Shown here: piece by piece, positions 10,019 to 22,053 of the stretch
Position numbering within the stretch: the first letter of the stretch is position 1
Layout: the number at the start of each line of letters is the position of its first letter
Assembly (NCBI GenBank): GCA_017607445.1
Contig: JAEVHH010000001.1
Location: forward strand, 6,758,001-6,822,000
Length of the DNA stretch: 64,000 nt
Origin: Histoplasma ohiense
Lineage: Eukaryota > Ascomycota > Eurotiomycetes > Onygenales > Ajellomycetaceae
Direction: 5' to 3'
Made by a program: the position numbers and the translations under genes
The notes under the pieces: generated by a model
The model's database searches: none
What the model was told of the DNA's origin: nothing
What the model saw: only the letters and a program-made list of their open reading frames with translations

Positions 10019-13000
10019 ATGTTTGCTGACGCATCTTCACGTCCAACATCTCTTACACAGTTTCGCCCGGCGATTTATCTCTTGACAGGTGTAGTTGCCG
10101 CATACGCTATCTTCCGTGCTCATAGCCGTTACGTCTCTTCCCAGACTCCTCCACCTCTCCACCGCCGCAATGCAGTCCGTAGGAGAGGTACACGGCGGCG
10201 CGGTGGCATCTCACTTCCCAGCGGCGAGTCGCGCGTGTCTAATGACTTCTCAGGACCTATACAAGCGTTGGATCTGCTGGAAAGATCGGGGCAATCTTAC
10301 GGGACATTCCGAATGCAGGTAGATGGTGGCCGTTCTGTGGAGTGTCGCCTCATCCCATCACAGTTGCCATCTGTCGAGCAGATTCAGGAAGAGCTTGAAT
10401 CTACGCAGGAGCACGCACAGTACATACGATCCGTCATCGAGAATGCCCTGCTTGATAACTTCCTAGCGATGGAATTCCGGTCGTCGCATACTATTCTCTT
10501 TGAAACGGGTGAGTGGCAATATCTGTCAACTGAGTTGCTAGATCGTGGGCTTTCCGGGGAGAACATCACGGCTGCCCTCACGAGATTCAACGAGTCCGAC
10601 CAATTTGGCGAGGAGCTACGGCGGCGGAGACTGAATGGCGAATCAATACGCCTGACAGGCCCCGGAACGAGCGTCCTTGACCCTTCAGTGCCGTCGCAAA
10701 CTGTACAAACTTCTGATCAAGCTGCAACAACCGTGGATGACCAAAGCATCTTTTCATGGCGAGATGGCAATGACGATGGCACACCCACCCGCGAGGGCCA
10801 GAACTTGCTCAACCTGCTATACCATATTGCTGAAGATCAAGCGCGGCGGGATGGCTATATTCATCGGGGAGTAACGTGCAATAGCTGTGGGGCGATGCCA
10901 ATTCAGGGAATAAGATATCGATGTGCCAACTGTATTGACTACGATCTCTGCGAAACATGCGAGGCAATGCAGGTTCATATCAAAACACATTTATTTTATA
11001 AAGTCCGTATTCCCGCTCCGTTCCTAGGTAACCCGCGACAACCCCAGCCGGTTTGGTATCCGGGGAAGCCGGCTATGCTGCCGCGCAGTCTGCCACGAAA
11101 TCTCGCAAAGAGGCTTATGAAAGAGACGAATTTTGAGAATACAGAGTTGGATGCGCTATGGGACCAGTTCCGCTGTCTGGCAAATGTTGAGTGGGTCAAT
11201 GATCCCAACAAGCTTAATATGGCGATCGATCGGAAAACATTTGATCGATGCTTTGTGCCAAATACGTCGATCCGGCCTCCACCACCAAGCCTTATATACG
11301 ATCGGATGTTTTCTTTCTATGATACCAATGGAGATAATTTGATCGGGTTTGAAGAATTTTTGAAAGGACTGGCAAGTTTCAATAATAAGAGTGTTCATGA
11401 GAGGCTTAGGCGAATATTTGAAGGGTATGACATTGACAGAGATGGCTATGTGGAAAGAAAGGACTTCCTTCGAATATTCCGCGCTTATTATGCGCTGAGT
11501 AGAGAGTTGACTAGGGACATGGTAGCCGGTATGGAAGATGACTTTTTGGAAGGCGGAACGAGAGATATCATACTTGGGAGCCAGCCTATTTCTTCTGCAT
11601 TCCCGGGCAATATCCCACCTGGACAACCTTCGAGAATTGGCGAAGGCAAGCGCACAAACTTGCAAGGCGATATGGAAATTATCGATAATGCCGGCGTTTT
11701 GCGAGAAGATGGGGATGACACAGGTGATAGGAATGCAATTATTGCAGATGCTGCTGTTAGGGAAAGGTTTGGTCGGACACGCCCCCTCTTCACCTCTAGA
11801 TTGCGACTCCCCGACCCTCCATTTACTCGGCCTCGTAGACGCAATCGACACTCCCGTGGAGATAATAATGAGGAAGAGTATGGCGATGAAGAAGATAACG
11901 GAGGGAATGACTCTGATTCGTACCCGGGCAGCTACAGCGAATGGCCTAATGAGCAGGTCCGGTCAGAGGACGTAGTTAATGCGTTAGGCAGCTATATACC
12001 CTTGGAGGAAATTACGGATCCAGTTGATAGGGCTAGGATCGCTGCCTGTGCAATGCAGAGGATTGATGAGGCAGATCGCGAACGGATGCAACGGATAAGG
12101 AGAGAGGGAATCGATGAAAGATGGGCCAGGCGGGCGTTCTATACAGACGAGGAAGATGGCGCCATTGCTCCTGCAGGATACCGTGACGCGGAGGATTTCC
12201 ACGATGGTGTCGAAGATCTTCCACAACGAGTACAAGAAGAGTCGCACCCACCTACTCCACGGTCGAGATCATCGTCCAAGGTTCGCTTCCAGGATGACAT
12301 CACGGACAATGAGTACGAGACAAGGTCGAATCTGTCAACGTCATCCCGTAGCGTCCCTGTAGCGGAACGCTGGGGTGGATTCGAGGTCCCTGAAGCAGAA
12401 AAGGATGTCGGAAAGGAGGTTCTATATCAGGTTACCCAGCAAGGTCTCAATGAGCTTCTCGATCTCATATTCAAGCCAAAAGAAAATCTACTTATGGAGG
12501 CACGTCGGACGAAGGCTGAGAGACAACGATGGGCGAAGGAGATCAATAAATTTACGGCATCACTCCCTAAAAACCATTATCTTCGACAGGGCATTGATAT
12601 CGATAAGCAAACGGGGCAGCCCAGTCAAGGAGAAAGGGAAGGCAATGTAAACCCGACAGAACGTCCGAGGGAAGAACCTCTCGGGCAATTACTAGACGAT
12701 GTCGATCACCCATCCTCGCGCGGCGGAGGTATCCCAGGCCACTCCCTATCATCCCCAGGCGAAGAAGATATCACCGGCCAGCCTGAAAGGGTTTCCGAAC
12801 GTTATAATATGCTAGATCCTACCCTCCCTCAAAACCGCCCTAACGACTCAGATCTGGAACCCTTCCCTCCAGTACCCGAAGGATTAGGATATACTGAATA
12901 TGGAGAGGAGGAAGAATACGAGGTAGCAGAGAGCGCCCCCACGCCTCCAGACCCAACCCTTCCTCAAAACCGGCCTGACAGAGCGGCGTCAGGTCGCAGC

Positions 13001-13543
13001 CTCCATATAACTGAAGTCTCCAGTTCCACCACTCTTCCTTACGAACACTCAGTATTCGAGCAATCGCCCGTCTACGAATCCGCCTCCACCTCCACCTCTG
13101 TATCTGTCCAACAGCGGCCACAACAGCAGCAGCAATCCCTCCCGCGACCCCGTTCCACACCATCCAGAAACCAGTCCCTACCTCTCCGCCTCCGGTTTCA
13201 TCAATCTGCCTCCTCGTCTCCACGCCGACAACAACCCACTTCTACCGCTGGCGATGTCGACCGTTCCCATTCCTCCGTCTCCCTCTTTTCCCCACCGTCG
13301 CCATCCTCCTCGTCCTCCCTGGACGAAACTAACACGCAACCCAACCCGCCTTCACCTCCACTTCCACCATCCCCCAAAACGCTCGCCCGGTGGAGCAGGC
13401 TTAACCAAGTTGAGCGGGAAGCAAAGGCACGTGGTGGATCGGGGGCCAAGTTGAATTTTGATGAGTTTGTGATGAGGATGCAAGGTGAGAGGGGCCGGCG
13501 GTTGGGATTTGTAGCGAGCTGGATTGACATGACCAGCTTTTAA
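10019..13543 (+). CDS. Large ZZ-type zinc finger and EF-hand protein with N-terminal membrane segment
   Basis: A single exon of 1174 aa starting at the first in-frame ATG. Residues ~18-34 (IYLLTGVVAAYAIF) form one hydrophobic segment, so it is probably membrane-anchored. A ZZ zinc finger lies at ~283-330 with Cys pairs CNSC, CANC and CETC and a downstream His. Two canonical EF-hand loops follow at about 435-446 (DTNGDNLIGFEE) and 471-482 (DIDRDGYVERKD), both with the 1-3-5-12 acidic/polar ligands needed for Ca2+. The rest is long, acidic and low complexity, with Pro/Ser/Gln-rich blocks from ~980 to 1120. Two near-identical phrases, PTLPQNRP, occur about 45 residues apart near 940-985. Architecture suggests a calcium-responsive scaffold; no specific function is known to me. 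Confidence 0.88.
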   Translation: MFADASSRPTSLTQFRPAIYLLTGVVAAYAIFRAHSRYVSSQTPPPLHRRNAVRRRGTRRRGGISLPSGESRVSNDFSGPIQALDLLERSGQSYGTFRMQVDGGRSVECRLIPSQLPSVEQIQEELESTQEHAQYIRSVIENALLDNFLAMEFRSSHTILFETGEWQYLSTELLDRGLSGENITAALTRFNESDQFGEELRRRRLNGESIRLTGPGTSVLDPSVPSQTVQTSDQAATTVDDQSIFSWRDGNDDGTPTREGQNLLNLLYHIAEDQARRDGYIHRGVTCNSCGAMPIQGIRYRCANCIDYDLCETCEAMQVHIKTHLFYKVRIPAPFLGNPRQPQPVWYPGKPAMLPRSLPRNLAKRLMKETNFENTELDALWDQFRCLANVEWVNDPNKLNMAIDRKTFDRCFVPNTSIRPPPPSLIYDRMFSFYDTNGDNLIGFEEFLKGLASFNNKSVHERLRRIFEGYDIDRDGYVERKDFLRIFRAYYALSRELTRDMVAGMEDDFLEGGTRDIILGSQPISSAFPGNIPPGQPSRIGEGKRTNLQGDMEIIDNAGVLREDGDDTGDRNAIIADAAVRERFGRTRPLFTSRLRLPDPPFTRPRRRNRHSRGDNNEEEYGDEEDNGGNDSDSYPGSYSEWPNEQVRSEDVVNALGSYIPLEEITDPVDRARIAACAMQRIDEADRERMQRIRREGIDERWARRAFYTDEEDGAIAPAGYRDAEDFHDGVEDLPQRVQEESHPPTPRSRSSSKVRFQDDITDNEYETRSNLSTSSRSVPVAERWGGFEVPEAEKDVGKEVLYQVTQQGLNELLDLIFKPKENLLMEARRTKAERQRWAKEINKFTASLPKNHYLRQGIDIDKQTGQPSQGEREGNVNPTERPREEPLGQLLDDVDHPSSRGGGIPGHSLSSPGEEDITGQPERVSERYNMLDPTLPQNRPNDSDLEPFPPVPEGLGYTEYGEEEEYEVAESAPTPPDPTLPQNRPDRAASGRSLHITEVSSSTTLPYEHSVFEQSPVYESASTSTSVSVQQRPQQQQQSLPRPRSTPSRNQSLPLRLRFHQSASSSPRRQQPTSTAGDVDRSHSSVSLFSPPSPSSSSSLDETNTQPNPPSPPLPPSPKTLARWSRLNQVEREAKARGGSGAKLNFDEFVMRMQGERGRRLGFVASWIDMTSF

Positions 13544-14294
13544 GCTGGTGCTATATATCCATATATCTTCTTTCCGGCCAGTTGATACTAAAATGTGAAG
13601 CGAGCATCCTGGTTCACATATAGGAATTGTTGACTGGGTGTGTTGAGCAAGGGGGCTCATCAATGTTTTTTCCTTACAGGTGAAGCGAACAGCACGATGA
13701 AATACTATTTCTTCGTGGAGAGACCGAGGGATATGGGGTTGAGTATGCATACATAAGTGGATGATTGAACGGATTCCATTTTCTTTCCCCTTATTGAAGT
13801 TACTTATGCGAAAAATTAGAATTATTAACGCATGGCCAAATGACAAAACGCATGAAATCGTCTTTATTTTGTTTCATTTACAGTGATGTTTCGTCATCTG
13901 ATGGCCGCCCATTGGCCCTTTTGGAAACATTGTATTAATGCGACTATGATGATATCCGCCAAATGAAACTAAATGCATGTTTTATCAAGTCTACAAGTGC
14001 GTATAGGTTATGGCTCACTTGCCTGTAAAAAAGAAAAAATTAACCGTGATACAATGATATAAGAATATCTCTTCCTTTTTTGCTGTTTTATGATCTCGGG
14101 AATAATTAGCGTTCCAATATATATATCATGACACAATGGGTAGTAGTAAGACCGAAGAATATTCAGAACTCCGTCACCCCTTAACCATTCACAGCCTTGA
14201 TAAAAAAGGAAGCATGCCAGAGGATAGAAAAGTAAAATAAATAAAACGAACCAAAAAAAAAAAAATGCCCATTACAACCCAGTGTAATCCAATC
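13544..14294. other. Intergenic between convergent 3' ends
   Basis: This 751-bp stretch separates the ZZ/EF-hand gene (+) and prp17 (-), so it holds two 3' UTRs. An A12 run is near 14253-14264. Nothing else is seen. Confidence 0.6.
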
Positions 14295-16150
14295 TTAATC
14301 CCAATACTTAATAACACCCTCCAGTCCAGCCGTCGCAACCTTGCTAGTCTCCTGCGGATGCCATTCCACACATGTAATCGCCGCCCCTTCTTTCCCTCCA
14401 GCCATGATCTTATGCCACATCTTCCCTGTCTTCCAATCCCAGAAACACACGTATCCACCACTATCACCCGACGTGACGAACTGCCCATCAGGACTGATAG
14501 CCACATCGATCGCGTATCCAGCATTGTTATGCCCACGGAAACTCTTCTTGCGATTCTGGCGGAACTTATCCGTCGACGCGTACACAACGATCTGGTTGTC
14601 GCCGGACTGGAAGGCGACGTATTTGCCATTGGGATGGGGAGCTGCACGCACGAGTGCGTACAGATACGGCTCCGCGATGAACTTGATGGGGACGGGGATG
14701 TTGTATTCCCACGCACGCAGCGATTTGTCGTCTGAGGTGGAGATGAAGCGGCGGTTGTTATCGACAAAAGTAAGTGTGTTGACGGCGGCGAGATGGTGGT
14801 CGTATTCTTGCGTGATGGCGCCGGTGCGGGTGTCGAATTGGATGATTTTTTTATCGGACATACCGGCGAGGAATTCATGGGAGTGATCTGGGTCTGGGTT
14901 GAAGCGGATGACGTGTGGTGTTTTTCCCGTTGAGAAGCGGGAGATACACTTGCCGTACTCCGTGTCCCAGAGCTTGATTTGGCGGTCGTATGAGCCTGAG
15001 AGAAAAGTGGTGCCCGTAGGGTGGAAGGTGGTGTCGGTGACTGCGTTGGAATGGCCGGAATATGTCCGCAGAAGCTCTCGGGAGTGGTGGGCGTCCCATA
15101 TTTTAATTTTCGAATCGGCAGAGGAGGAGAGGAGGAGGTGTCCTGAGTTGGGGAAGAAGCGCAAGGAAGTAATGGGTTTTGTGTGTGATTTCCAGGTATG
15201 GACCAGCTTTTTTGGTACGTAGTTTTTGATGCTGCCCACCTCCTTTTTGAGGTCGATATCCAGATCCTGGGGAACATGCATGTATGTCCTTCCTTGATAA
15301 TCGAACTGCTCCGAACCATGAAATTCTGTCGTTTCGGTATGGGACGTATCTTCCTTGTATGCCGTAGCCTTTTTATCCATAGCTGGTACATTCGACGGCA
15401 CAATCGCTTCGTCAATATATTCCTCATCGCTGGCCAGTTCCCGACCGGCTAGGTCCAATTCTTCCTCGTACATGAGATCATCATCCTCGTATCTCGCCCA
15501 AGGTCCGAGATATGCGCCTTCTCCTTCGACGATACTAGAATCCCCTTTCTTTTGCCTCTTCCTCCTCAATGCAGCGCTGGACTCCTTGGAAGGACGCATT
15601 TGCACCACATTTTTACCCCCCAGACGTGCGGCGGCCTCCAAATCCCCGACAAATGCCCCAGGAACGCTTGGATCCTGCGTGTATCCAAAGGCCTGAAATG
15701 TTCGATGCTGAGAATTAAACGTCGCCTCGCTTATCAAAGTTTCCTCCGCATGCCCCGTTAATACGTTTTTCCTCTTCAGCGCGTTACCCCCATGAGCGGA
15801 GCGGAAGGGATTTTCCGGTCCCAAAGTCGGTCGTGATAGGTCATCATAGGTGGCGTTGTAAGTTAAGGCGGTGTCGGTCGATTTTGCAAGCATCAGCTGT
15901 AAGCGCGAAGAATCCTGTAGAATATATGAGCTTACGAAAACATATCGGAATGGCGCACAATATATTCCGCCATGTACATTGCCCAGAGGGGGAGAGAATG
16001 TAGGGACCAAACCTCTATGGAGACATCAGGTGCTGCGACGATCCCTGAAGCTGGGACGGGAGCTGGAGTTGACTTGACCGGCACATTTTGTTGAACTTGA
16101 ATTTCATCATCGCTGGAAGATTCGTAATTGGCACCCAGAAGAGAAGCCAT
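14295..16150 (-). CDS. prp17: Pre-mRNA splicing factor Prp17/Cdc40 (WD40)
   Basis: A second-step spliceosome factor. Two exons, 16150-16013 and 15914-14295, joined at ATAGAG/gtttgg and ctacag/GATTCT, give 585 aa, close to fungal Prp17 length. The N-terminus MASLLGANYESSSDDE and the segment TALTYNATYDDL are typical of the family. The C-terminal half is a seven-bladed WD40 propeller; recognisable blade ends include KIKIWD, QIKLWDTE, LRAWE, YVCFWDW and the final IKYWD at the stop codon. It is expected in the nucleus. The antisense strand is also largely open, which reflects codon bias rather than a gene. Confidence 0.94.
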
Positions 16151-17151
16151 AGCTAATGCGTCTATTTCTGCTTCGCAACAAGTTGATATAATGCAGGAAG
16201 ATGAAAATGGTTCGTTGCTATTGAAAATGGTCAAATTTTACGGTTACCTGAACAGACCAAATGTGCAGCCAATATCAAACTTCCAGTGGGGTTCAAGGGC
16301 TTGGATAATGCAAGAAGATAGATATCACTTCAACGCCACTAGGAACAACGGAAAATAACACACCCCAGATTGAATTTTAGGGTACAGCTTGTCATGTCTG
16401 CCACCAAGTATGTTTCAATACCTGCAGAAAAGAAAAGGAGTTAAACAAGAGAACAGCAACACAGCCCCCACGTACCGAAACATAAGCAAATGCAATGGAA
16501 AAGAGCGCGTATCATACGCTCTTCATTAGTGCCTCAGGCGTATATACACAAGGATTGGCAGGTAAATAGCAATAAGAAAGAAAAAGACGTAGACTCCGAC
16601 ACCTGCATTTGCGTACACCTCGAAATTCGTACACTTTGTGCCATCTGCCACATGCGTCCCCTCCACTCATGTCCGTTAGCCCAGCATTAAGGAGAGATAA
16701 AAAGGTTGGAAATTGTAAGTAGCAACATAAATAAGCACTAATACAGAATCATTTCTCATTTCCTAATCCATATCACATATGGAGATCAACCCTCCCAAAT
16801 GTAAGTAGAGAAACAAAAATCAAAATGAAAAACATTACCGAATTCACTCAGCTCTATCAATAGTCAATCGCTGTTCGCAAAGGCAAAAGAGGCAAGATGA
16901 AAAGAAATTAAAAAAAAAAAAAAATGAAAACATAAAGACAAAAAATAACACGTCATGGGTCGAATATGTGGGTTTTAAGGTGGTGGGATGGACTATTATT
17001 GCGCAAATAAATGTCCACTGGTCTATTCCAGATTTTCAAAGTTGGTCGGCTCGTATTATCGTTGACCTGGGATTGTAGCTGCTTGGTAGCTGCGAGGTTA
17101 CAGGCCGCGCGGACGGCCGTCCCGCATCGCATTCCCAGCTTTCTCACGTAG
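16151..17151. other. Intergenic between erv14 and prp17
   Basis: A 1-kb region upstream of prp17 and downstream of erv14, both on the minus strand. It is A-rich, with an A15 run at 16910-16924. No coding frame longer than 76 codons and no RNA gene was recognised. Confidence 0.6.
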
Positions 17152-17850
17152 TCAATGTGATTCGTCTTGGATCAGGGCGACAATCATACTGTAGAGATAG
17201 AAGAAGAACATGATAAGGTGGAACCCAAGTTTGATAAAAGATTCCTGCGAGCGAGAAGAGCAATATTAGTCATCCGATGCCGGAAAGCGGAGGAGAACGG
17301 AGGTGCATGTGAAACCTTTTTATGAACATTGAGCTTCCGGAAGATCTCAGTAGCATCCAAAAGATGCTGGTTATCGAATATCCTGCAGGATTCAGGACAA
17401 GTTAGTGGATTGTGTGCCTTATATAACCTACAACTATCCTCCACCCAAAAAAAAAAGTTGAACATACTTCTTCGCATTGAATGCCAGTAGCGGGAGGTTC
17501 AGAATTATAGCCAGCCAGTATCCATTAACAATGAAGAGGATCGTCAGGAATGCATGAACAGCGGCTTCTGGGACGATATATGCGTTGAGCCGGTTGCAAA
17601 GGTCGATGGGGTTAATGTAATCACTACAGCATCCGCGTAGAAGCTGGTTAGAAATATTTGATTCATATTCATAGACAGCTCTCAAAGCTCCCATCTACCA
17701 GAAGGGGACACGCCGTAGATGAATCGATTGGGAGAATGCGCCGACTCACCATTCCAAATCACTGTACATGATCGTAAAGAAAACTTGTAAAAAGAGGTTG
17801 ACGGCATTTATCAGTACCGCCAACAAGTAGAGCCAAGCTTCGCCAGACAT
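17152..17850 (-). CDS. erv14: ER vesicle cargo receptor Erv14/cornichon
   Basis: A COPII cargo receptor that exports transmembrane proteins from the ER. Four exons, 17850-17750, 17623-17468, 17382-17316 and 17244-17152, give 138 aa, the same length as yeast Erv14. The joined protein starts MSGEAWLYLLAVLINAVNLF and contains the family signature CDYINPIDLCNRLN, then VPEAAVHAFLTILF and NAKKIFDNQHLLDATEIFRKLN. Three hydrophobic spans are visible, with a fourth near the C-terminus (IMFFFYLYSMIVALI). The residues restored by splicing (C at junction 1, K at junction 2) match the conserved family positions, which confirms the boundaries. Confidence 0.96.
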
Positions 17851-19997
17851 GATGCTGTTGTGCGCGGTTGTAAAGGCTTTTTAAAGTTTGGCGTGGTATG
17901 TGTGGGTAAATAAATATTTACGTCAGAACTGGAGGATAGCTGGAATGCAACCTGAACGTATACTCGATATCAAAGATATTCCGCTGTCCGACCGTAAAAG
18001 GCGTCCTCGAGCAATCCTGTCTAAGTAGGTAACCGTAGTCGAGTGTATTGATATGACCAGATGACCGAATGTGCGAAGGGTGCTGGACAAGCTAGCTTAA
18101 CAAACGAGCCAATAGGAGCGAATGCGGTACGGAAAGCTTTTGGGAGCGCAGCCAAAAGGGAGGAGCGAATAGGCGCGAGAGAGTAGGTAAGAGTCGAGCT
18201 GGTCGGTCGGAAGCTATGTAGGATGCGAGAGTGGAGAGCTGCCGGTCCACTGCGGATAGAAGTTGGTGGTGCAACGGATGGTTGGTGGTGGTGGTGGTTG
18301 GCGGCGGCGGTGGTGGTTGGTGGTGGTGGTGGATGACTTGGCTGAAGCTAACGCGAGGCAATAAACCTGCCACATTTTTCGGCGGTACACCCAGCACTAA
18401 TTATAGCCGCGTCAACAAGCCATCGGATCATATAAAGACCAGAAAACTGCTTCTTACTCACTGCCTTATGCTCGTCTTTGTTGATACTGTGCAGGCCTCT
18501 CCTTTTTTTTTTTCGAGCGTGGGTGTTCCCCAAATCTCCACGACGGATATCCTGTGATGGCAGTATCCGAGATTTATGGATTTTCCAGATAACATGTCAA
18601 ACGCTACCATGGACTATAACAGCTGAGCTCTTCAGTTTTTGGTTGTAACTTTGAGATGCTTACCGTGAATGAGCGAGTTCGAATCAAGAACCACGACCTC
18701 TTCTCGAACATGCATAGGAGAGGGTCAGAAATTGCCATCCGTGCTATGGACTGAATGATTTCCCTTCGGTTACTCAATGGCTTGCAGCTCCACAAAACCA
18801 AACCCGCTTAAATATTAACGATAGCAGGAATGAAATCAAACGCTCTCTGTTATCTTCTTCTTCATGGCAATGGATCACCCGAACCCAATTATTCTCAACT
18901 TCTGTTCTACTGGCGCTGTACGCAACCAACCACCAACTATCAGTTCTATTTCCGTGTCTTTTTAATCTTCCAGCAATGGCTCCTTAGAACAAAATTTTCA
19001 TAGGCAAATTTCAGCCCATCTATTGGAAATGTGAGCAATACTCTATACACGTTTTGTCTCCGTACTTGATGAAGTCTTGAGTTTGAGTAGGGCAGCTACA
19101 TAGAGCACTACGAAACTCTGAAATGTTCGGCGATCTAGGCATCTAACCCATCAAGGGTGTGTTTAATTTATCATTGTTATTACTATTTTGGAAGCCTGTT
19201 GGATCTCAGACTATAGCTCGTTATGTATATATAGAAATTGCTGGGACCGCAGAATCGGGCTCATAGCGTTTCATGCTTGTTTGAGTAAAAGTTGTCAAAC
19301 TGCTAAAACGGTGAGCCAATTTGCCGCCAATACCTCTTGCAAATTTTATTCCTTACGATTTGCTCAACGGTCATCCTCTATGTGGTGTGGCTGAATGGCT
19401 CTAAGAAAGGAAGCAGCAGTTTTATATCTCAAGAATGAACAGGGTTCAACAAAACCATTTGCTCTGGGTCTAACTAACTATCCAATTCTGCAACTATGCT
19501 TAGTCAACTACATTGCAGTGGCATCTATTGCATTGAGATTCCTCTGAGGGTGATGGAACACGGATTATCAGGTCCACAGAGTTCTTGATGGACTTCTCTG
19601 GGCCAAGACATGAAATCAAACTTGAATTTGATAATGCCCGGTTTTTGGGTCTCGGGCCGAAAATTATCAATCAACAACTGACGGAGATGCCGAGCCGAAT
19701 CGGCCCCGAAATGAGAGCTTAGTCAGTCAGGGCTCAACCACAGAAAAACTTCAGAGATAATTTACTTCAATCTTGGAAGACAATTATCGTATTGTTGACA
19801 ACAACCCAGCGGAGATCAAACAACTAACAGCATTCATTCGCCAGGGCACCGCAATTCAGTTCAAAATACCTAATCCTGGTTTAATCCAACATGATGTCAA
19901 CGCCATTAGTTCGGAGACTTGTTAATTGTGTTGCCTTGGCTGACACGCAGGGGTCCAGCACATCCGGTACTTACAAATACCTTCCTTGGCCGCAACA
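17851..19997. other. Intergenic, 2.1 kb, no supported gene
   Basis: It contains a GGT/GGC-rich block at 18281-18332 in the likely promoter of erv14, a T10 run at about 18505-18514, and AT-balanced sequence up to the MFS start at 19998. Short open frames here (up to 108 codons) come from the GGT repeat or look random. No tRNA or known RNA was found. Confidence 0.6.
18281..18332 (+). repeat. GGT/GGC trinucleotide-rich repeat
   Basis: Imperfect GGT/TGG repeats interrupted by GGC units, about 50 bp. On the + strand they generate a spurious Trp/Val/Gly open frame; on the other strand they are (CCA)n/(ACC)n. Confidence 0.8.
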
Positions 19998-21941
19998 ATG
20001 GAAAAACTGTCTCCTCACTGCAATCAATTGAATGGCGCAACTGCCTTAAACAAATCCGAGCTTCTCCTTACAACAATGGCTGCTGATTCTGATCATATTC
20101 TCATCGACGATGAGACTGACGCTCTCCTTGGGACGGAATCGCCCCTGCCAACAGTCCGCCCTCGAAAAACCAGGGAAAAGCCTCTCGTTTTCGTATTTCT
20201 GTGTGTACTAATAGTATTCTGTATTGATTTTGGAAACTTCCTCTCCGTCGCTCCTCAAACCCGCATCTACGAGGCTATAGCTTGCCGCAAGTATTATGAA
20301 AAGCACGAACCAGGCCAATATCGATTGTTAGAAGACATTCCAGAGGACAAGTGTAAAATCCCACCGGTGCAGGGCGAACTAGCCTTCGTGCAAGGATTGC
20401 AGATCAGTTTCGAAGCGCTCCCCAGTATGTAGTTTATATATTCATATTCATGTTCATTTCCAATTTCATTTCTTCGTGGGAAATAGTTCTCTGCGAGAGA
20501 GCCGTCAATTAACCCTTGAATGAACAATTACCTTAAAGTTAGTTGTGACTGATCTGCTATCCGCCTGGATGCATTTTTGGGAATTAACAGGCATTTTACT
20601 CTCTATTCCGTACGGACGTCTCGCGGACAACGTTAAATACGGAAGGAAATTTGTCCTTTCCCTAGCGGTGGTTGGCCTTCTGTTGAATCAATTTTGGGTA
20701 CTTTTGGTATGCTGGTTCTCTCGGGTCATGTCTCTGCGGGCAGTGTGGCTGGGGTCAGCGGCTCTCTTCATAGGGGGTGGAGCTGGAGTGGCATTAGCCA
20801 TGTTGATGACAATGATGACGGATGTTGTTGAGGCTAGATATAGGTACGAATACCTCCATTTTCTCCTCACACACTCCATCAATTCGTCCACCTTCTCACT
20901 CCTGCCTTCCATCCTAGATCAACGGCATTTTTCCAGATAGCCTTGGCTATCGTTATCACTCAATTTTTGGCCCCTCTCTTAGCATCATGGATGATGCTAA
21001 AAGGGAGCCCCTGGGATCCTCTCTTTTTGGGCTCAATATGCGCTACCTGCAGTCTCCCGTTGCTTTTAATAATACCTGAGACGGTTCATTTCAGAGACCT
21101 CAAATCGCATCTACAGCCAACTTCGGAAGACGAATACGCAAGTGGCGAGGATGTAGAAGATCTCTTTGACACCATTCATAACAGCTTTTCAAAACCCACT
21201 CTCAAACACCGTCTCCATCTTCTCCGCACGGCCACCAAATCCGTAATCCCAAACCGCACCACAGCTCTTATCCTCTGGATATTATTCATTGCGAACATCG
21301 GCAGTAAGCAGCTGTCAATCATGCTTCTATACGTCTCGACTCGTTATGGAATCCCACTCTCTACAGCAAATTTCTCCCTTACCATCTTCGCAGGCGTCAA
21401 CATATTCTTGCTCCTCGTCTTGTTGCCCACAGTCTCCCGCTACCTCACTGTAAACCGGCGCTATACCACTGCAACCAAAGATCTCATCCTGTCCCGATTC
21501 AGTATCATCATGTACACGCTTGGTGCCCTCTGCTTAGGCCTTGCCCCAACGATTGCCACCATGATCGCAGGGCTGGTGATTTACACGCTTGGTTCCGGGC
21601 TCGGTTCCCTAAATGCGAGCATGGTGGCTACCTACGTTGAACCCAAGCATATGGCAAGGTTATATTCCGTGGTGTCGGTGGTTTCAATGTTCGGCGTTTT
21701 TGTTGGCTCACCATTACTGGCTGGGTTGTTTTCACTGGGATTGAAGATGGGGAAGGGGTGGATTGGATTGCCATATTTTGGAATCACACTATTGTATGGG
21801 CTAATTTTCGTGGTGGTTTGGTTTATACGATTGCCAGAAAAAGTAAATGAAGCCGACGATGGGAACAGGGATAGTGAAGACGATAGATATGACGTGGAGA
21901 CGCCATCGTCAAGTTTGATTTTGAGGTCTTCCAACAATTGA
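19998..21941 (+). CDS. MFS transporter, 12-span type, substrate unknown
   Basis: Three exons, 19998-20424, 20543-20843 and 20918-21941, restore one 583-aa frame. The cytosolic N-terminus (~60 residues) contains ETDALLG, a possible acidic dileucine signal. A first span (FVFLCVLIVFCIDFGNFLSV) is followed by a long loop with Cys and acidic residues (CRKYYEKHEPGQY ... DKCK). That loop and the IPYGRLADNVKYGRK motif place it with fungal MFS proteins related to SLC46-like or secondary-metabolite exporters. A central loop of about 60 residues (HLQPTSEDEYASGEDVED) separates the two halves. The neighbouring NmrA-like gene on the minus strand ends 112 bp downstream (convergent). Confidence 0.85.
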
Positions 21942-22053
21942 CGAACAGAACTTAGGCGTGATGGTCAGGGAAATGTTCCGCGATTTTTAAATGTCAAACG
22001 CGGCAAGGGAGTTCCAAAGGTGACGGCAAATCTACTTGCTGTGCACTGAGATT

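Noticed and set aside
11156..11851. 231-codon antisense frame in the ZZ/EF-hand gene
   Set aside because: It is a shadow of the clearly coding + strand EF-hand region.
14189..15427. 412-codon minus-strand frame overlapping prp17
   Set aside because: Out-of-frame shadow of the WD40 exon; Ser/Pro/Arg/Thr-rich translation typical of a shifted frame.
18231..18557. 108-codon frame with a Trp/Val/Gly block
   Set aside because: Generated by the GGT repeat.
18676..18684. GTTCGAATC resembling a tRNA T-loop
   Set aside because: Flanking bases do not form a T-stem, and no matching acceptor, D or anticodon arm was found.
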